Positions 1 to 7,032 of a stretch of DNA of 17,150 nucleotides are shown here, one piece after another (the first letter of the stretch is position 1; each line of letters begins with the position of its first letter). The notes under the pieces were generated by a model. It did no database searches. It was not told the DNA's origin and saw nothing but the letters and a program-made list of their open reading frames with translations. The position numbers and the translations under genes were made by a program. The DNA is from JBFKUL01 sp041635755 (GTDB lineage: Bacteria; Pseudomonadota; Gammaproteobacteria; Burkholderiales; SG8-39): the NCBI GenBank assembly GCA_041635755.1, contig JBFKUL010000030.1:1-17150 (forward strand), given 5' to 3'.

Positions 1-1166
1 AGAATGCCGACGCCGAAGCCCTGCAGGAACATCGGCCAGAACACGTCTTCGGCGCGTACGTTGATGTCGAGGCTCGCCAGTTGCCAGCCGGCGAGCGCCT
101 GCAGCAGGAATCCGAGCGTGATGGTGAGACGCGGATCGAGCCGGCTGGCGACGATCATCAAAAAGAATGCCAGCAACGTGCCCATGCCGCGCGCGCCGAG
201 CACGAAGCCGATGACCGAGTCCGGGTAGCCGCTGACGCCCTGGAGCATTGGCGGCAGCAGCGTCATCGGCGTGAAGTTGAGCATGCCGAAGACGAACACC
301 AGGATCACGCCGACGCTGAAGTTGCGGTCGCGCAGGAGCGCCGGATCGAGAAACGGTCGCTTCGCCGTGAGCGTATGCGCGATGAACACGTACAGTGCGA
401 GCGCCGCCACTGCGCCGTAGGCGAGGATCTCGCCCGAGGCGAACCAGTCCGCGCGCTCGCCGCGGTCGAGCGCGAGCTGCAGTGTGGCGAGCGAGACCGA
501 GAGCGCGAGAAAGCCGGTCCAGTCCAGGCGCACCCGCGCAGGCAATTCGCGGTCGCGGATGAACAGCCACACGCCGAGCAGCGCGACCGCGCTGAACGGC
601 AGAATCATGTAGAACACCCAACGCCAGTTGTAGGCCTCGCTCAGGTAGCCCCCCGCCACGGGGCCGACGATAGGACCGAGCACCGCACCCATACCGAAGA
701 TGGCGAACATGGCGCCATGCTGGCGCCTCGGGTAGATCGCGACCAGGATCGCCTGCGACACCGGCACCAGCGGCGCGCCGAAGCCGCCCTGCAGGGCGCG
801 GGCGATCACCAGCGTCTCGAGTGAGTCGGCCAGCCCGCAGGCAAGCGACGCCGCGGCGAACGCGAGCACGCAATACATGCACACGTTGCGCCAGCCAAAG
901 CGCGACACCAGCCAGCCCGCCGTCGGCGTCATGACCGCGGTCGCCACGATGTTCGAGGTGAGCACCCAGGCAATCTGGTCCGGACTCGCCGAGAGTGCGC
1001 CCTGCATCTGCGGCAGCGAGACGTTGGCGATGGTCACCGTCATCGCGTAGAGAAACGTCACTGCGGTGCAAGTGCCGAGGACCAGCGCCCGGCGCAGCGC
1101 GACGCCGGGACTCTCGTCGTCGGGCTCAGGCAGGGCGAAGCGACTCGGCGTCGCTGGTCCGCTCAT
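1..1166 (-). CDS. DHA2-family MFS drug efflux permease, EmrB-like (C-terminus beyond window)
   Basis: Inner-membrane proton-driven efflux pump of the 14-helix DHA2 (EmrB/QacA) family. Only the first 388 residues are in the window; the reading frame stays open to base 1. The visible protein is a chain of hydrophobic helices after a polar N-terminus of about 26 residues. It has the family stretch IANVSLPQMQGALSAS (46-61), typical of EmrB proteins, and antiporter motif C at about 158-174 (GMGAVLGPIVGPVAGGYL). The ATG at 1166 is preceded by AAGG. A perfect TATAAT lies on this strand at 1205-1200. The gene is divergent from marR and emrA, so it is probably the pump partner of that EmrA although it is not in the same operon as it. 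Efflux role: confident. Substrate: unknown. Confidence 0.93.
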   Translation of the reverse strand, partial: MSGPATPSRFALPEPDDESPGVALRRALVLGTCTAVTFLYAMTVTIANVSLPQMQGALSASPDQIAWVLTSNIVATAVMTPTAGWLVSRFGWRNVCMYCVLAFAAASLACGLADSLETLVIARALQGGFGAPLVPVSQAILVAIYPRRQHGAMFAIFGMGAVLGPIVGPVAGGYLSEAYNWRWVFYMILPFSAVALLGVWLFIRDRELPARVRLDWTGFLALSVSLATLQLALDRGERADWFASGEILAYGAVAALALYVFIAHTLTAKRPFLDPALLRDRNFSVGVILVFVFGMLNFTPMTLLPPMLQGVSGYPDSVIGFVLGARGMGTLLAFFLMIVASRLDPRLTITLGFLLQALAGWQLASLDINVRAEDVFWPMFLQGFGVGI

Positions 1167-1177
1167 GGGAGTGCCTT

Positions 1178-1208
1178 GCTTATAGTGTGCTAGGCAACTA
1201 TTATAAGC
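1178..1208. promoter_or_regulatory. Divergent promoter with nested palindromes, probable MarR operator
   Basis: The region between the divergent pump and regulator genes holds a perfect 7-bp inverted repeat, GCTTATA (1178-1184) and TATAAGC (1202-1208). Inside it is an imperfect 18-bp palindrome (1183-1200), beginning TAGT and ending ACTA, that matches its own complement at 12 of 18 positions. The outer repeat overlaps TATAAT on the minus strand (1205-1200, for the pump). On the plus strand both palindromes overlap TATAGT (1181-1186, for marR). A MarR dimer bound here would block both promoters. No good -35 box is visible in either direction. Operator assignment is inferred from symmetry and position. 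Confidence 0.65.
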
Positions 1209-1210
1209 TC

Positions 1211-1687
1211 ATGTTCCAAGAGGACTTGTCACGCAACTTCGGCTTTCTGGTCAACGACGTGGCGCGACTGCTGCGGGTGACCTACGACCGGAGGGTCAAG
1301 TCGCTCGGCCTGACGCGCTCGCAGTGGTGGGTGCTGACGCACCTGTTTCGTGCCAACGGGGTGACGCAGTCCGAGCTCGCCGAGATGCTCGAGATCGAGA
1401 AGCCGACGCTCGGCCGGCTGCTGGACCGGCTCGAAGCGAAGGGCTGGGTGCGGCGCGAGCACGATGCGCACGACCGGCGCGCCTGGCGCGTGCACCTGAC
1501 CGAAGCGGTCGAGCCGGCGCTACACACCATGCGCGATGTTGCCGCCGATCTGCGGCGAGACGCCCTCGCAGGCCTGCCCGCCGAAGAGCGCGAGCGCTTC
1601 GTCGATATCCTGCTCGCGATCAAGGCGAACCTGCAGCGCCTCGAGCCCGGCGGCGTGCGCAACGGCACGCGCCGAAGGAGCGCCTGA
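1211..1687 (+). CDS. MarR-family transcriptional regulator
   Basis: A 158-residue winged-helix regulator. The MarR core is residues 51-97: helix VTQSELAEMLEIEKPTLGRL, then LLDRLEAKGWVRREHDAHDRR, whose D-x-R pattern is the family wing signature. MarR proteins usually repress neighbouring efflux or catabolic genes and release DNA on binding a small aromatic or phenolic ligand. The start at 1211 was chosen because homologues begin close to the dimerisation helix (FQEDLSRNFGFLVNDVARLLR). Upstream extension of the frame would run through the promoter palindromes and the pump gene. There is no clear Shine-Dalgarno, and the TATAGT -10 would give a leader of only about 18 nt. The emrA start lies one base after the stop, so the two are cotranscribed. 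Confidence 0.93.
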   Translation: MFQEDLSRNFGFLVNDVARLLRVTYDRRVKSLGLTRSQWWVLTHLFRANGVTQSELAEMLEIEKPTLGRLLDRLEAKGWVRREHDAHDRRAWRVHLTEAVEPALHTMRDVAADLRRDALAGLPAEERERFVDILLAIKANLQRLEPGGVRNGTRRRSA

Positions 1688-1688
1688 C

Positions 1689-2774
1689 ATGGCCGGCGCA
1701 TCGCTCGGCACGATTCTAGGCGGACTCGGGCGGCGACTGCTTCGCCTGCTGCTGCTCGTGCTGGTGCCGCTCGTCATCGTCGTTGCGGGCCTGCTTTGGT
1801 ACGCCCAGGGCGGGCGTCTCGCCGAAACCGACAATGCCTATGTCAAGGCGCACATCATCGCTGTCACGACCGAGGTCTCGGGCCGTGTCATCGAGGTCGG
1901 GGTCAAGGATCAGCAGCCGGTGGCGCAAGGCGCGATGCTGTTTCGCATTGACCCGGCGCCCTTCCGCGTCGAAATCGAGCGCGCCGAGGCGCAAATGGCG
2001 GTGGTGCGTACGGAGATCGAGGCGCTGCGTGCCGAATACCGCGTGGCGCTCGCCGAGGGGCTCGAAGCCGAGGCGCGCATTGCGTTCCTCGCGCGTCAGC
2101 TCGAGCGCCAGGCTCGCCTCAAGGAAAAAGGCATGATCCGCGAGGAGCTCTACGACGAGGCGCGACTCAACCTCGAGGCTGCGAAACAGCGGCTGGAGGC
2201 GATTCGCGAGCAGGCCGCGCGGGTACGGGCAAGCCTCGGAGGCGACCCGCAGCGACCGGCGGAGTCGCACCCGCGATATCTGCAGGCACGCGCCGCGCGC
2301 GAGGCGGCGCGCCTCGACCTCGCGCGCTCGGTCGTCGCGGCGGCGTCGGCAGGCGTGATCAGCAACATGCGGCTGCAGGCGGGCGAGTTCGTCACGCGCG
2401 GCACGCCGGTGTTCAGCCTGGTCGAGGACGGGCCGGTGTGGATCGAGGCGAATTTCAAGGAGACCCAGCTCGCCAACTTGCGCGAGGGACAGCGTGCGAG
2501 TGTGATCGCCGACGCCTATCCCGGGCGCAGCTGGAACGCCATCGTCAAGGCCATCGCACCCGCCACCGGCGCCGAGTTCGCCCTCCTGCCGCCGCAAAAC
2601 GCGACCGGCAACTGGGTCAAGATCGTGCAGCGCGTGCCGGTGCATCTCGCGCTCGAGGCGCAGTCCGACGGACCGCCATTGCGCGCTGGAATGACCGTGA
2701 CGGTGAACGTGGACACGGGCCGCGAGCGCGGCCTGCCGCGGCCGCTGCGCCTGCTGGTGGAGAAAATGCAGTGA
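1689..2774 (+). CDS. EmrA/HlyD-family periplasmic adaptor subunit of an efflux pump
   Basis: Membrane-fusion protein of 361 residues that links an inner-membrane pump to an outer-membrane channel. One N-terminal transmembrane helix lies at about 18-36. The motif ETDNAYVKAHIIAVTTEVSG (46-65) starts the biotinyl-lipoyl domain and is characteristic of EmrA. A charged alpha-helical hairpin of heptad type follows (about 93-182), then the second lipoyl half (AASAGVISNMRLQAGEFV, 218-235) and a beta-barrel (WIEANFKETQLANLREGQ, 251-268). ATG at 1689 is one base after the marR stop and has GAAGGAG at the end of marR as ribosome site. The enolase-superfamily gene overlaps its stop. The expected EmrB partner is divergent, and no TolC-type channel gene is in view. 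Confidence 0.92.
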   Translation: MAGASLGTILGGLGRRLLRLLLLVLVPLVIVVAGLLWYAQGGRLAETDNAYVKAHIIAVTTEVSGRVIEVGVKDQQPVAQGAMLFRIDPAPFRVEIERAEAQMAVVRTEIEALRAEYRVALAEGLEAEARIAFLARQLERQARLKEKGMIREELYDEARLNLEAAKQRLEAIREQAARVRASLGGDPQRPAESHPRYLQARAAREAARLDLARSVVAAASAGVISNMRLQAGEFVTRGTPVFSLVEDGPVWIEANFKETQLANLREGQRASVIADAYPGRSWNAIVKAIAPATGAEFALLPPQNATGNWVKIVQRVPVHLALEAQSDGPPLRAGMTVTVNVDTGRERGLPRPLRLLVEKMQ

Positions 2775-3868
2775 AGATCACCCGCGTCGAGGCGATTCCG
2801 CTCGCGATTCCGTTCAGCTATGGCGGCGATGCGATGAACCTGGGCACCGGCGCGTCCTGGAAGAAGCTCGACTTCTGTCTGGTACGCGTCGAAACCGAAG
2901 CCGGACTCGTAGGCTGGGGCGAAGCGTTCTCCTACACCTGCCGCAATGCCACCACGGCCGCGGTGACCGACATGATCGCGCCGATCGCGCTTGGCCACGA
3001 CGCGCGCGACATCGCCGGTCTCACCGCCCGGATTCAGAAGCAGCTGCACATTTTCGGACGCTTCGGCATCACGGCCTTTGCGCTTTCAGGCCTGGACATC
3101 GCGCTGTGGGACCTCGCCGCCAAGGCTGCAGGGGTGCCGCTTCACCGCCTGCTGGGCGGCGCGCGGCGCGACAGGATCGCCTGCTACGCAAGCCTGTTGC
3201 GCTACGCCAGGCCGCAGCTCGTGGCCAAGCACTGCGAGCAGGCGCTCGGCGAAGGGCACGCGGTTATCAAGTTGCATGAGATCGCCGACGATGCAATCGC
3301 CGCGGCGCGCAGCGCGATCGGGCCGGCGACACCGTTGCTGCTCGACGTCAACTGCGAATGGCGGCCGCTGGAGGCGATTGCGGCCGGACGGCGGCTGCGC
3401 GCGCTCGAGCTCGGCTGGTTCGAGGAGCCGGTGTTCCCGCCCGAGGACTTTCGCGCGCTGCGCGAGGTGGGCGAAGCCTGCGGCATTCCGATTGCCTCGG
3501 GCGAGAACCTGTGCTTTGCCACGCAGTTCGAGGCGATGCTCGCGGCGCGCGCGGTGCAGATCGCTCAGCCTTCGGTCACCAAGGTCGGCGGCGTCACCGA
3601 GTTCATGAAAGTCATGGCGCTCGCGGACGCGCACAACGTGCGCCTTGCGCCGCACTCGCCGTACTTCGGCCCCGGGGCGCTGGCGACGCTGCACCTCATC
3701 GCTGCCTATGGCCAGGACGCCTGGTTCGAGTACTTCTGGCTGCAGCCCGAAGCGAAGCTCTACGGCAGCCTGCTCGACCCGGTGAAGGGAATGCTCGCCG
3801 TACCCGCCGCGCCAGGCCTCGGCGCCGACCCGGATCCGGAAGTGCTGCGACGCTACCGCGCGGCGTAG
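2771..3868 (+). CDS. Mandelate racemase/muconate lactonizing enzyme family (enolase superfamily) protein
   Basis: A 365-residue enzyme with the two-domain enolase-superfamily layout: an N-terminal capping domain (1-125, with GWGEAFSY at 48-55) and a (beta/alpha)7-beta barrel. Metal ligands are intact: D192 (LLLDVNCEW), E218 (GWFEEP) and E245 (ASGENL). H295 (LAPHSPY) matches the base at the end of strand 7. Two usual acid/base positions are altered: strand 2 reads K167-L-H169 rather than K-x-K, and the strand-6 aspartate of mandelate racemase is S268 (QPSVTKVGG). The start is GTG, overlapping the emrA stop by 4 bases (GTGA), with GGTGGAG upstream. Translational coupling to emrA implies a shared physiological role. 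The family normally abstracts a proton next to a carboxylate (acid-sugar dehydratases, racemases, cycloisomerases). The substrate cannot be read from the sequence. Confidence 0.88.
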   Translation: MKITRVEAIPLAIPFSYGGDAMNLGTGASWKKLDFCLVRVETEAGLVGWGEAFSYTCRNATTAAVTDMIAPIALGHDARDIAGLTARIQKQLHIFGRFGITAFALSGLDIALWDLAAKAAGVPLHRLLGGARRDRIACYASLLRYARPQLVAKHCEQALGEGHAVIKLHEIADDAIAAARSAIGPATPLLLDVNCEWRPLEAIAAGRRLRALELGWFEEPVFPPEDFRALREVGEACGIPIASGENLCFATQFEAMLAARAVQIAQPSVTKVGGVTEFMKVMALADAHNVRLAPHSPYFGPGALATLHLIAAYGQDAWFEYFWLQPEAKLYGSLLDPVKGMLAVPAAPGLGADPDPEVLRRYRAA

Positions 3869-3885
3869 GGCGCCCCGTCTCGGAC

Positions 3886-4080
3886 CTAGTCGGCTTCGTC
3901 GATCCAGGTCGCTTGGATCGCTTCCAGAATCTTCTCGCCGCAGCGCTTGGGATCGTCGTCGAAGCCCTCGAGCTGCATGACCCATTGATAGAGGTCGACG
4001 AAGTTCACCGTACTGGGATCGGTGTCGGGGAACTTCTCGAGCAGCGCGATGGCGATGTCCTGCGTGTCGGTCCACTTCAT
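3886..4080 (-). CDS. iscX: Fe-S assembly protein IscX
   Basis: A 64-residue acidic protein, the usual IscX size, with conserved MKWTDTQDIAIALLEKFPD at the N-terminus and the family pattern VNFVDLYQWVMQLEGFDDDP (25-44), ending ATWIDEAD. IscX binds IscS at the site used by frataxin and modulates the rate of cluster assembly; it also binds iron weakly. It is the last gene of the isc operon, 13 bases after fdx, with a GAGGGG-type ribosome site. Its stop lies 17 bases from the convergent enolase-superfamily gene. I see no hairpin-plus-T-run terminator in that gap, so the two transcripts may overlap at their 3' ends. Confidence 0.96.
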   Translation of the reverse strand: MKWTDTQDIAIALLEKFPDTDPSTVNFVDLYQWVMQLEGFDDDPKRCGEKILEAIQATWIDEAD

Positions 4081-4093
4081 GTCCGCGCCCCCC

Positions 4094-4432
4094 TCACTCG
4101 CGCGCGTAGTTGATCGTGTACTTCGGAATCTCGACCACCAGATTCTCGCCGCGTACCTTCGCCTGGCACGACAGACGCGAGTGGGCCTCGAGGCCCCAGG
4201 CCTTGTCGAGCATGTCCTCCTCCTTCTCCTCGGACTCCTCCAGCGAGTCGAACCCCTCCCTGACAATCACGTGACAGGTCGTGCAAGCGCAGGATTTCTC
4301 GCAGGCGTGCTCGATGTCGATGTCGTTCGCGAGCAGCGTGTCGAGAATCGAGACCCCCTCCTTGGCGTCGATCTCGGCGCCTTGCGGGCACAGATCGGCA
4401 TGCGGCAGGACCTTGAGCTTGGGCACGACCAT
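4094..4432 (-). CDS. fdx: ISC-type [2Fe-2S] ferredoxin
   Basis: A 112-residue ferredoxin of the Isc (adrenodoxin-like) class that supplies electrons for sulfur reduction during cluster assembly on IscU. The cluster ligands are visible as C44-x5-C50-x2-C53 and C89 (RLSCQ). An additional C48 corresponds to the extra cysteine found in E. coli Fdx. An acidic helix (ESEEKEEDMLDKAWGLE, about 66-82) is typical of the partner-binding face. The start codon overlaps the hscA stop as TGATG, and no separate ribosome site is evident, so translation is probably coupled to hscA. The longer open frame upstream on this strand lies inside hscA in another frame and is not used. Confidence 0.97.
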   Translation of the reverse strand: MVVPKLKVLPHADLCPQGAEIDAKEGVSILDTLLANDIDIEHACEKSCACTTCHVIVREGFDSLEESEEKEEDMLDKAWGLEAHSRLSCQAKVRGENLVVEIPKYTINYARE

Positions 4433-6300
4433 CAAACGTCGAAGTTCGCGATCTGCCTGCCGGCGAGCGCGCGCCGCACGCTCGCATCCATGCGCCGCGC
4501 GGCGAAGTCCTCGGTTGCGTGATTGAGCGCGTCTACCGCGGCCTTGATGGCGCGGTGGTCCTTCTTGCCGAGGAGCGCCTCGAGCGCGACCAGGCTGCGG
4601 TCGATCTCGGCGCGCTCCGTTTCGTCGATCAGCGCACCGTCCGCTTCGAGCGCCGCGCGGACCGCGGCGACCAGTCGCTGCCCTTCGACGCGATGCTCCG
4701 CGAGCGCGCGCGCCTGCATGTCTTCGCGCGCATGCTGGTAGGAATCCTTGAGCATGCGCTCGATCTCGCCGTCCGACAGGCCGTAGGAGGGCTTCACGCT
4801 CACCGAGGCTTCCGCGCCGGTGGTCTTCTCCTGTGCGTGCACGGAAAGCAGGCCGTCCGCATCGACCTGAAACGTGACGCGCACGCGCGCCGCGCCCGCG
4901 GTCATCGGCGGAATTCCCTTCAGCTCGAAGCGTGCGAGCGAACGGCAATCCGTGACCAGTTCGCGCTCGCCCTGCACGACGTGAAAGTTCATGCCCGCCT
5001 GACCCTCCTTAAAGGTGGTGAACTCCTGCGCCCGAGCCACCGGGATGGTCGAGTTGCGCGGGATGATGCGCTCGACCAGGCCGCCCATCGTCTCGATGCC
5101 GAGCGAAAGCGGAATCACGTCGAGCAGCAGCCAGTCTTCACCCTGCGGCTTGTTGCCCGCGAGCACGTTCGCCTGCATGGCCGCGCCAAGCGCTACCACC
5201 TTGTCCGGATCGAGATTGTTGAGCGGGTCGCGCTGAAACAGCTCGCCCACCGCGCGCTGGATCTGCGGCATGCGCGTTGCGCCACCGACCATGACCACGC
5301 CCTTGATGTCGGCGACCGATAGGCCGGCATCGCGCAGCGCCTTGCGCGCCGGGCCGAGCGTCTTCTGCACCAGCGTATGCGTGATGCGGCAGAAGGTCTC
5401 CGTATCGAGCGTCAGGTCGACAAGCTCGCCGCTGGAAAGCCGTACCGTGATGCGTGCCTCGTCGTGATAGGTCAGGTGCTCCTTTGCCTCGCACGACTTG
5501 ACGAGTAGCAGCCGCATGTCGCGCGCCGAAAGCGGCGCGAGCTTCGCCTCCTCGACAACCCAGCAAAACACGCGCTGGTCGAAATCATCGCCGCCGAGCG
5601 CGGCATCGCCGCTCGTCGAGACCACCTCGAACACACCCTTCGAGAGCCTCAAGATCGAAATGTCGAATGTTCCGCCGCCAAGGTCGTACACCGCGTACAC
5701 GCCTTCCGAGGCGTTCTCCAAGCCGTAGGCGATTGCGGCGGCGGTCGGCTCGTTCAGCAGCCGCAGGACGTTCAGCCCGGCGAGCTTGCCCGCGTCGCGC
5801 GTGGCCTGGCGCTGCGCATCGTCGAAGTAGGCCGGCACCGTGATGACCGCGCCCGCCAGCTCGCCGCCCAGACTGGCCTCAGCGCGCACCCGCAGCTTGG
5901 AGAGAATCGCGGCGGACACCTCGACCGGGCTCTTGATCCCGGCGCAGGTACGAAGCTGCACCATGCCCGGCGCGTCGAGAAAATCGTACGGCGCACTTTC
6001 GGCGTGGGCGACGTCCTTCAGACCGCGCCCCATGAAGCGCTTCGCCGAGACGATGGTGTTCTTCGGATCATCGGCCTGCTTCGCCTGCGCCGCGTAGCCG
6101 ACGTCGATGCGCCCGTCCGGGAAGTAGCGCACGATCGAGGGCAAGAGGGCGCGGCCGCGTTCGTCGGCGAGCACCGAGGCGACGCCATTGCGCACCGTGG
6201 CAACGAGCGAATTCGTGGTTCCGAGGTCGATGCCTACCGCGAGCCGATGCTCGTGGGGTGCGGCCGACATGCCGGGCTCGGCGATCTGCAGGAGCGCCAT
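4432..6300 (-). CDS. hscA: Fe-S assembly Hsp70 chaperone HscA
   Basis: A 622-residue specialised Hsp70 (E. coli HscA is about 616) that uses ATP, with HscB as J-partner, to release clusters from IscU. The N-terminus MALLQIAEPG is typical of HscA. ATPase motifs are GIDLGTTN (23-30), YDLGGGTFD (205-213) and VGGATRMP (338-345). The interdomain linker LLLDVIPLSLGIET spans 391-404, followed by the substrate-binding beta domain and a helical lid. Its client motif LPPVK is present in the IscU encoded in the same operon (residues 99-103). Start at 6300, 9 bases after the hscB stop, with a modest TAGAGG ribosome site. fdx begins within its stop codon. Confidence 0.98.
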   Translation of the reverse strand: MALLQIAEPGMSAAPHEHRLAVGIDLGTTNSLVATVRNGVASVLADERGRALLPSIVRYFPDGRIDVGYAAQAKQADDPKNTIVSAKRFMGRGLKDVAHAESAPYDFLDAPGMVQLRTCAGIKSPVEVSAAILSKLRVRAEASLGGELAGAVITVPAYFDDAQRQATRDAGKLAGLNVLRLLNEPTAAAIAYGLENASEGVYAVYDLGGGTFDISILRLSKGVFEVVSTSGDAALGGDDFDQRVFCWVVEEAKLAPLSARDMRLLLVKSCEAKEHLTYHDEARITVRLSSGELVDLTLDTETFCRITHTLVQKTLGPARKALRDAGLSVADIKGVVMVGGATRMPQIQRAVGELFQRDPLNNLDPDKVVALGAAMQANVLAGNKPQGEDWLLLDVIPLSLGIETMGGLVERIIPRNSTIPVARAQEFTTFKEGQAGMNFHVVQGERELVTDCRSLARFELKGIPPMTAGAARVRVTFQVDADGLLSVHAQEKTTGAEASVSVKPSYGLSDGEIERMLKDSYQHAREDMQARALAEHRVEGQRLVAAVRAALEADGALIDETERAEIDRSLVALEALLGKKDHRAIKAAVDALNHATEDFAARRMDASVRRALAGRQIANFDV

Positions 6301-6309
6301 GCCTCTACC

Positions 6310-6840
6310 CTACGCCTCGATCGCCTCGTGCGCGGCGTCGATCTCCGCGCCGAGCTTTTCCAGAAACATGAGCTTTCGCACCGAATCCGCCGCAGCGCGG
6401 TAGTCGCGCCCGCCATCGAGCTGCCGCGCGAGCTCCTCCTCGAGCGCGCGGTGTGCATTGTCGAGGTTGTTGCGCAGCACCTCGAGCGCGGCGGCATCCT
6501 TGGCCTTCAGCGCCGCCTCGAGCGCCTCGCGCAGCTCCATCTGCTGCATCAGGAACTGCGGCGGCATCTTGGTGTTGGTCTCGAAGGCGACGTCGACGCC
6601 GTTCAGCTCGAGCAGGTATCTCGCGCGAGCGACAGGATTCTTCAGCGTGCGATAGGCTTCGTTCACGCGAGTGGTCCACTGCATCGAGGCCCGGCGCTCG
6701 GCCTCGCCCGCGTGCGCGAAGCGATCCGGGTGCACGCGCGCCTGGATCTCGCGGTACGCTTGCTCGAGCCGATCCTGCTCGACCGCGAACCCCGGCGACA
6801 GGCCGAAGAGCTCGAAATGGTTCTGCTTGAAGTCTTCCAT
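6310..6840 (-). CDS. hscB: Fe-S assembly J-domain co-chaperone HscB
   Basis: A 176-residue co-chaperone that delivers IscU to HscA and stimulates its ATPase. The J domain occupies about 1-75, with the essential HPD at 37-39 (ARVHPDRF). The C-terminal three-helix domain that binds IscU (about 90-176) follows. The start is uncertain between ATG at 6840 (MEDFKQNHFELF) and ATG at 6846 (MVMEDF...). Neither has a well-placed Shine-Dalgarno. A purine-rich AGAGGGGG lies further upstream, but inside a perfect hairpin (6856-6871). The frame remains open upstream to 7032, but that extension is arginine-rich, without J-protein similarity, and covers the hairpin block after iscA, so I excluded it. Confidence 0.96.
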   Translation of the reverse strand: MEDFKQNHFELFGLSPGFAVEQDRLEQAYREIQARVHPDRFAHAGEAERRASMQWTTRVNEAYRTLKNPVARARYLLELNGVDVAFETNTKMPPQFLMQQMELREALEAALKAKDAAALEVLRNNLDNAHRALEEELARQLDGGRDYRAAADSVRKLMFLEKLGAEIDAAHEAIEA

Positions 6841-6855
6841 CACCATGAACAAGAA

Positions 6856-6871
6856 GGGGGCTTGCGCCCCC
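6856..6871 (-). repeat. GC hairpin in the hscB leader
   Basis: A perfect 6-bp stem, GGGGGC / GCCCCC with a 4-base loop (plus strand GGGGGCTTGCGCCCCC), lies 10 bases before the upstream hscB ATG in transcription direction. On the transcript the 5' arm contains the only AGGGG-like ribosome site nearby, so folding would hide it. No U-run follows, which argues against an intrinsic terminator. It could be a translational control element or a dispersed intergenic repeat. Confidence 0.6.
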
Positions 6872-6973
6872 TCTACCGGTTTATCGCCGTTGCAGCCAAC
6901 CACCACGCGCCTTCGCCGGCGCATTCCGCCGGTCGACCGGCCGCGCGGGGTTGCTGCACTTTCCGCGCCCGAT

Positions 6974-6995
6974 GAGCGGCGCGCAGCGGCCGCTC
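6974..6995. repeat. Inverted repeat in the iscA-hscB gap
   Basis: GAGCGGC (6974-6980) and GCCGCTC (6989-6995) form a perfect 7-bp stem with an 8-base loop. A perfect 12-bp palindrome CCGGTCGACCGG lies nearby at 6929-6940. Together with the hairpin at 7011-7029 these fill most of the 186-base gap, the longest within the isc operon. Role unknown; RNA processing, partial termination or a REP-like repeat are possible. Confidence 0.5.
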
Positions 6996-7010
6996 CATCG
7001 AGGCGCAATT

Positions 7011-7029
7011 CACGCGGCGCTGCCGCGTG
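7011..7029 (-). repeat. Stable hairpin immediately downstream of iscA
   Basis: A perfect 8-bp stem, CACGCGGC (7011-7018) and GCCGCGTG (7022-7029) with a 3-base loop, begins 3 bases after the iscA stop in transcription direction. It is followed by AATTGCG rather than a T-run, so it is not a classical Rho-independent terminator. It could protect the 3' end of an iscRSUA transcript or cause partial termination before hscBA. Confidence 0.6.
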
Positions 7030-7032
7030 CAA

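Noticed and set aside
81..824. 247-codon plus-strand frame in the first kilobase
   Set aside because: Lies opposite the DHA2 pump gene, whose reading frame gives continuous transmembrane helices and motif C.
995..1210. Upstream extension of the marR frame
   Set aside because: It would cross the divergent promoter palindromes and the start of the pump gene. The protein from 1211 already has a complete MarR fold.
1716..2645. 309-codon minus-strand frame opposite emrA
   Set aside because: Antisense shadow of a conserved HlyD/EmrA protein; no domain and no ribosome site.
6847..7032. N-terminal extension of hscB, or a separate small gene, in the iscA-hscB gap
   Set aside because: The translated stretch is Arg/Ala/Gly-rich without similarity to J-proteins. 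The DNA is better explained by hairpins.
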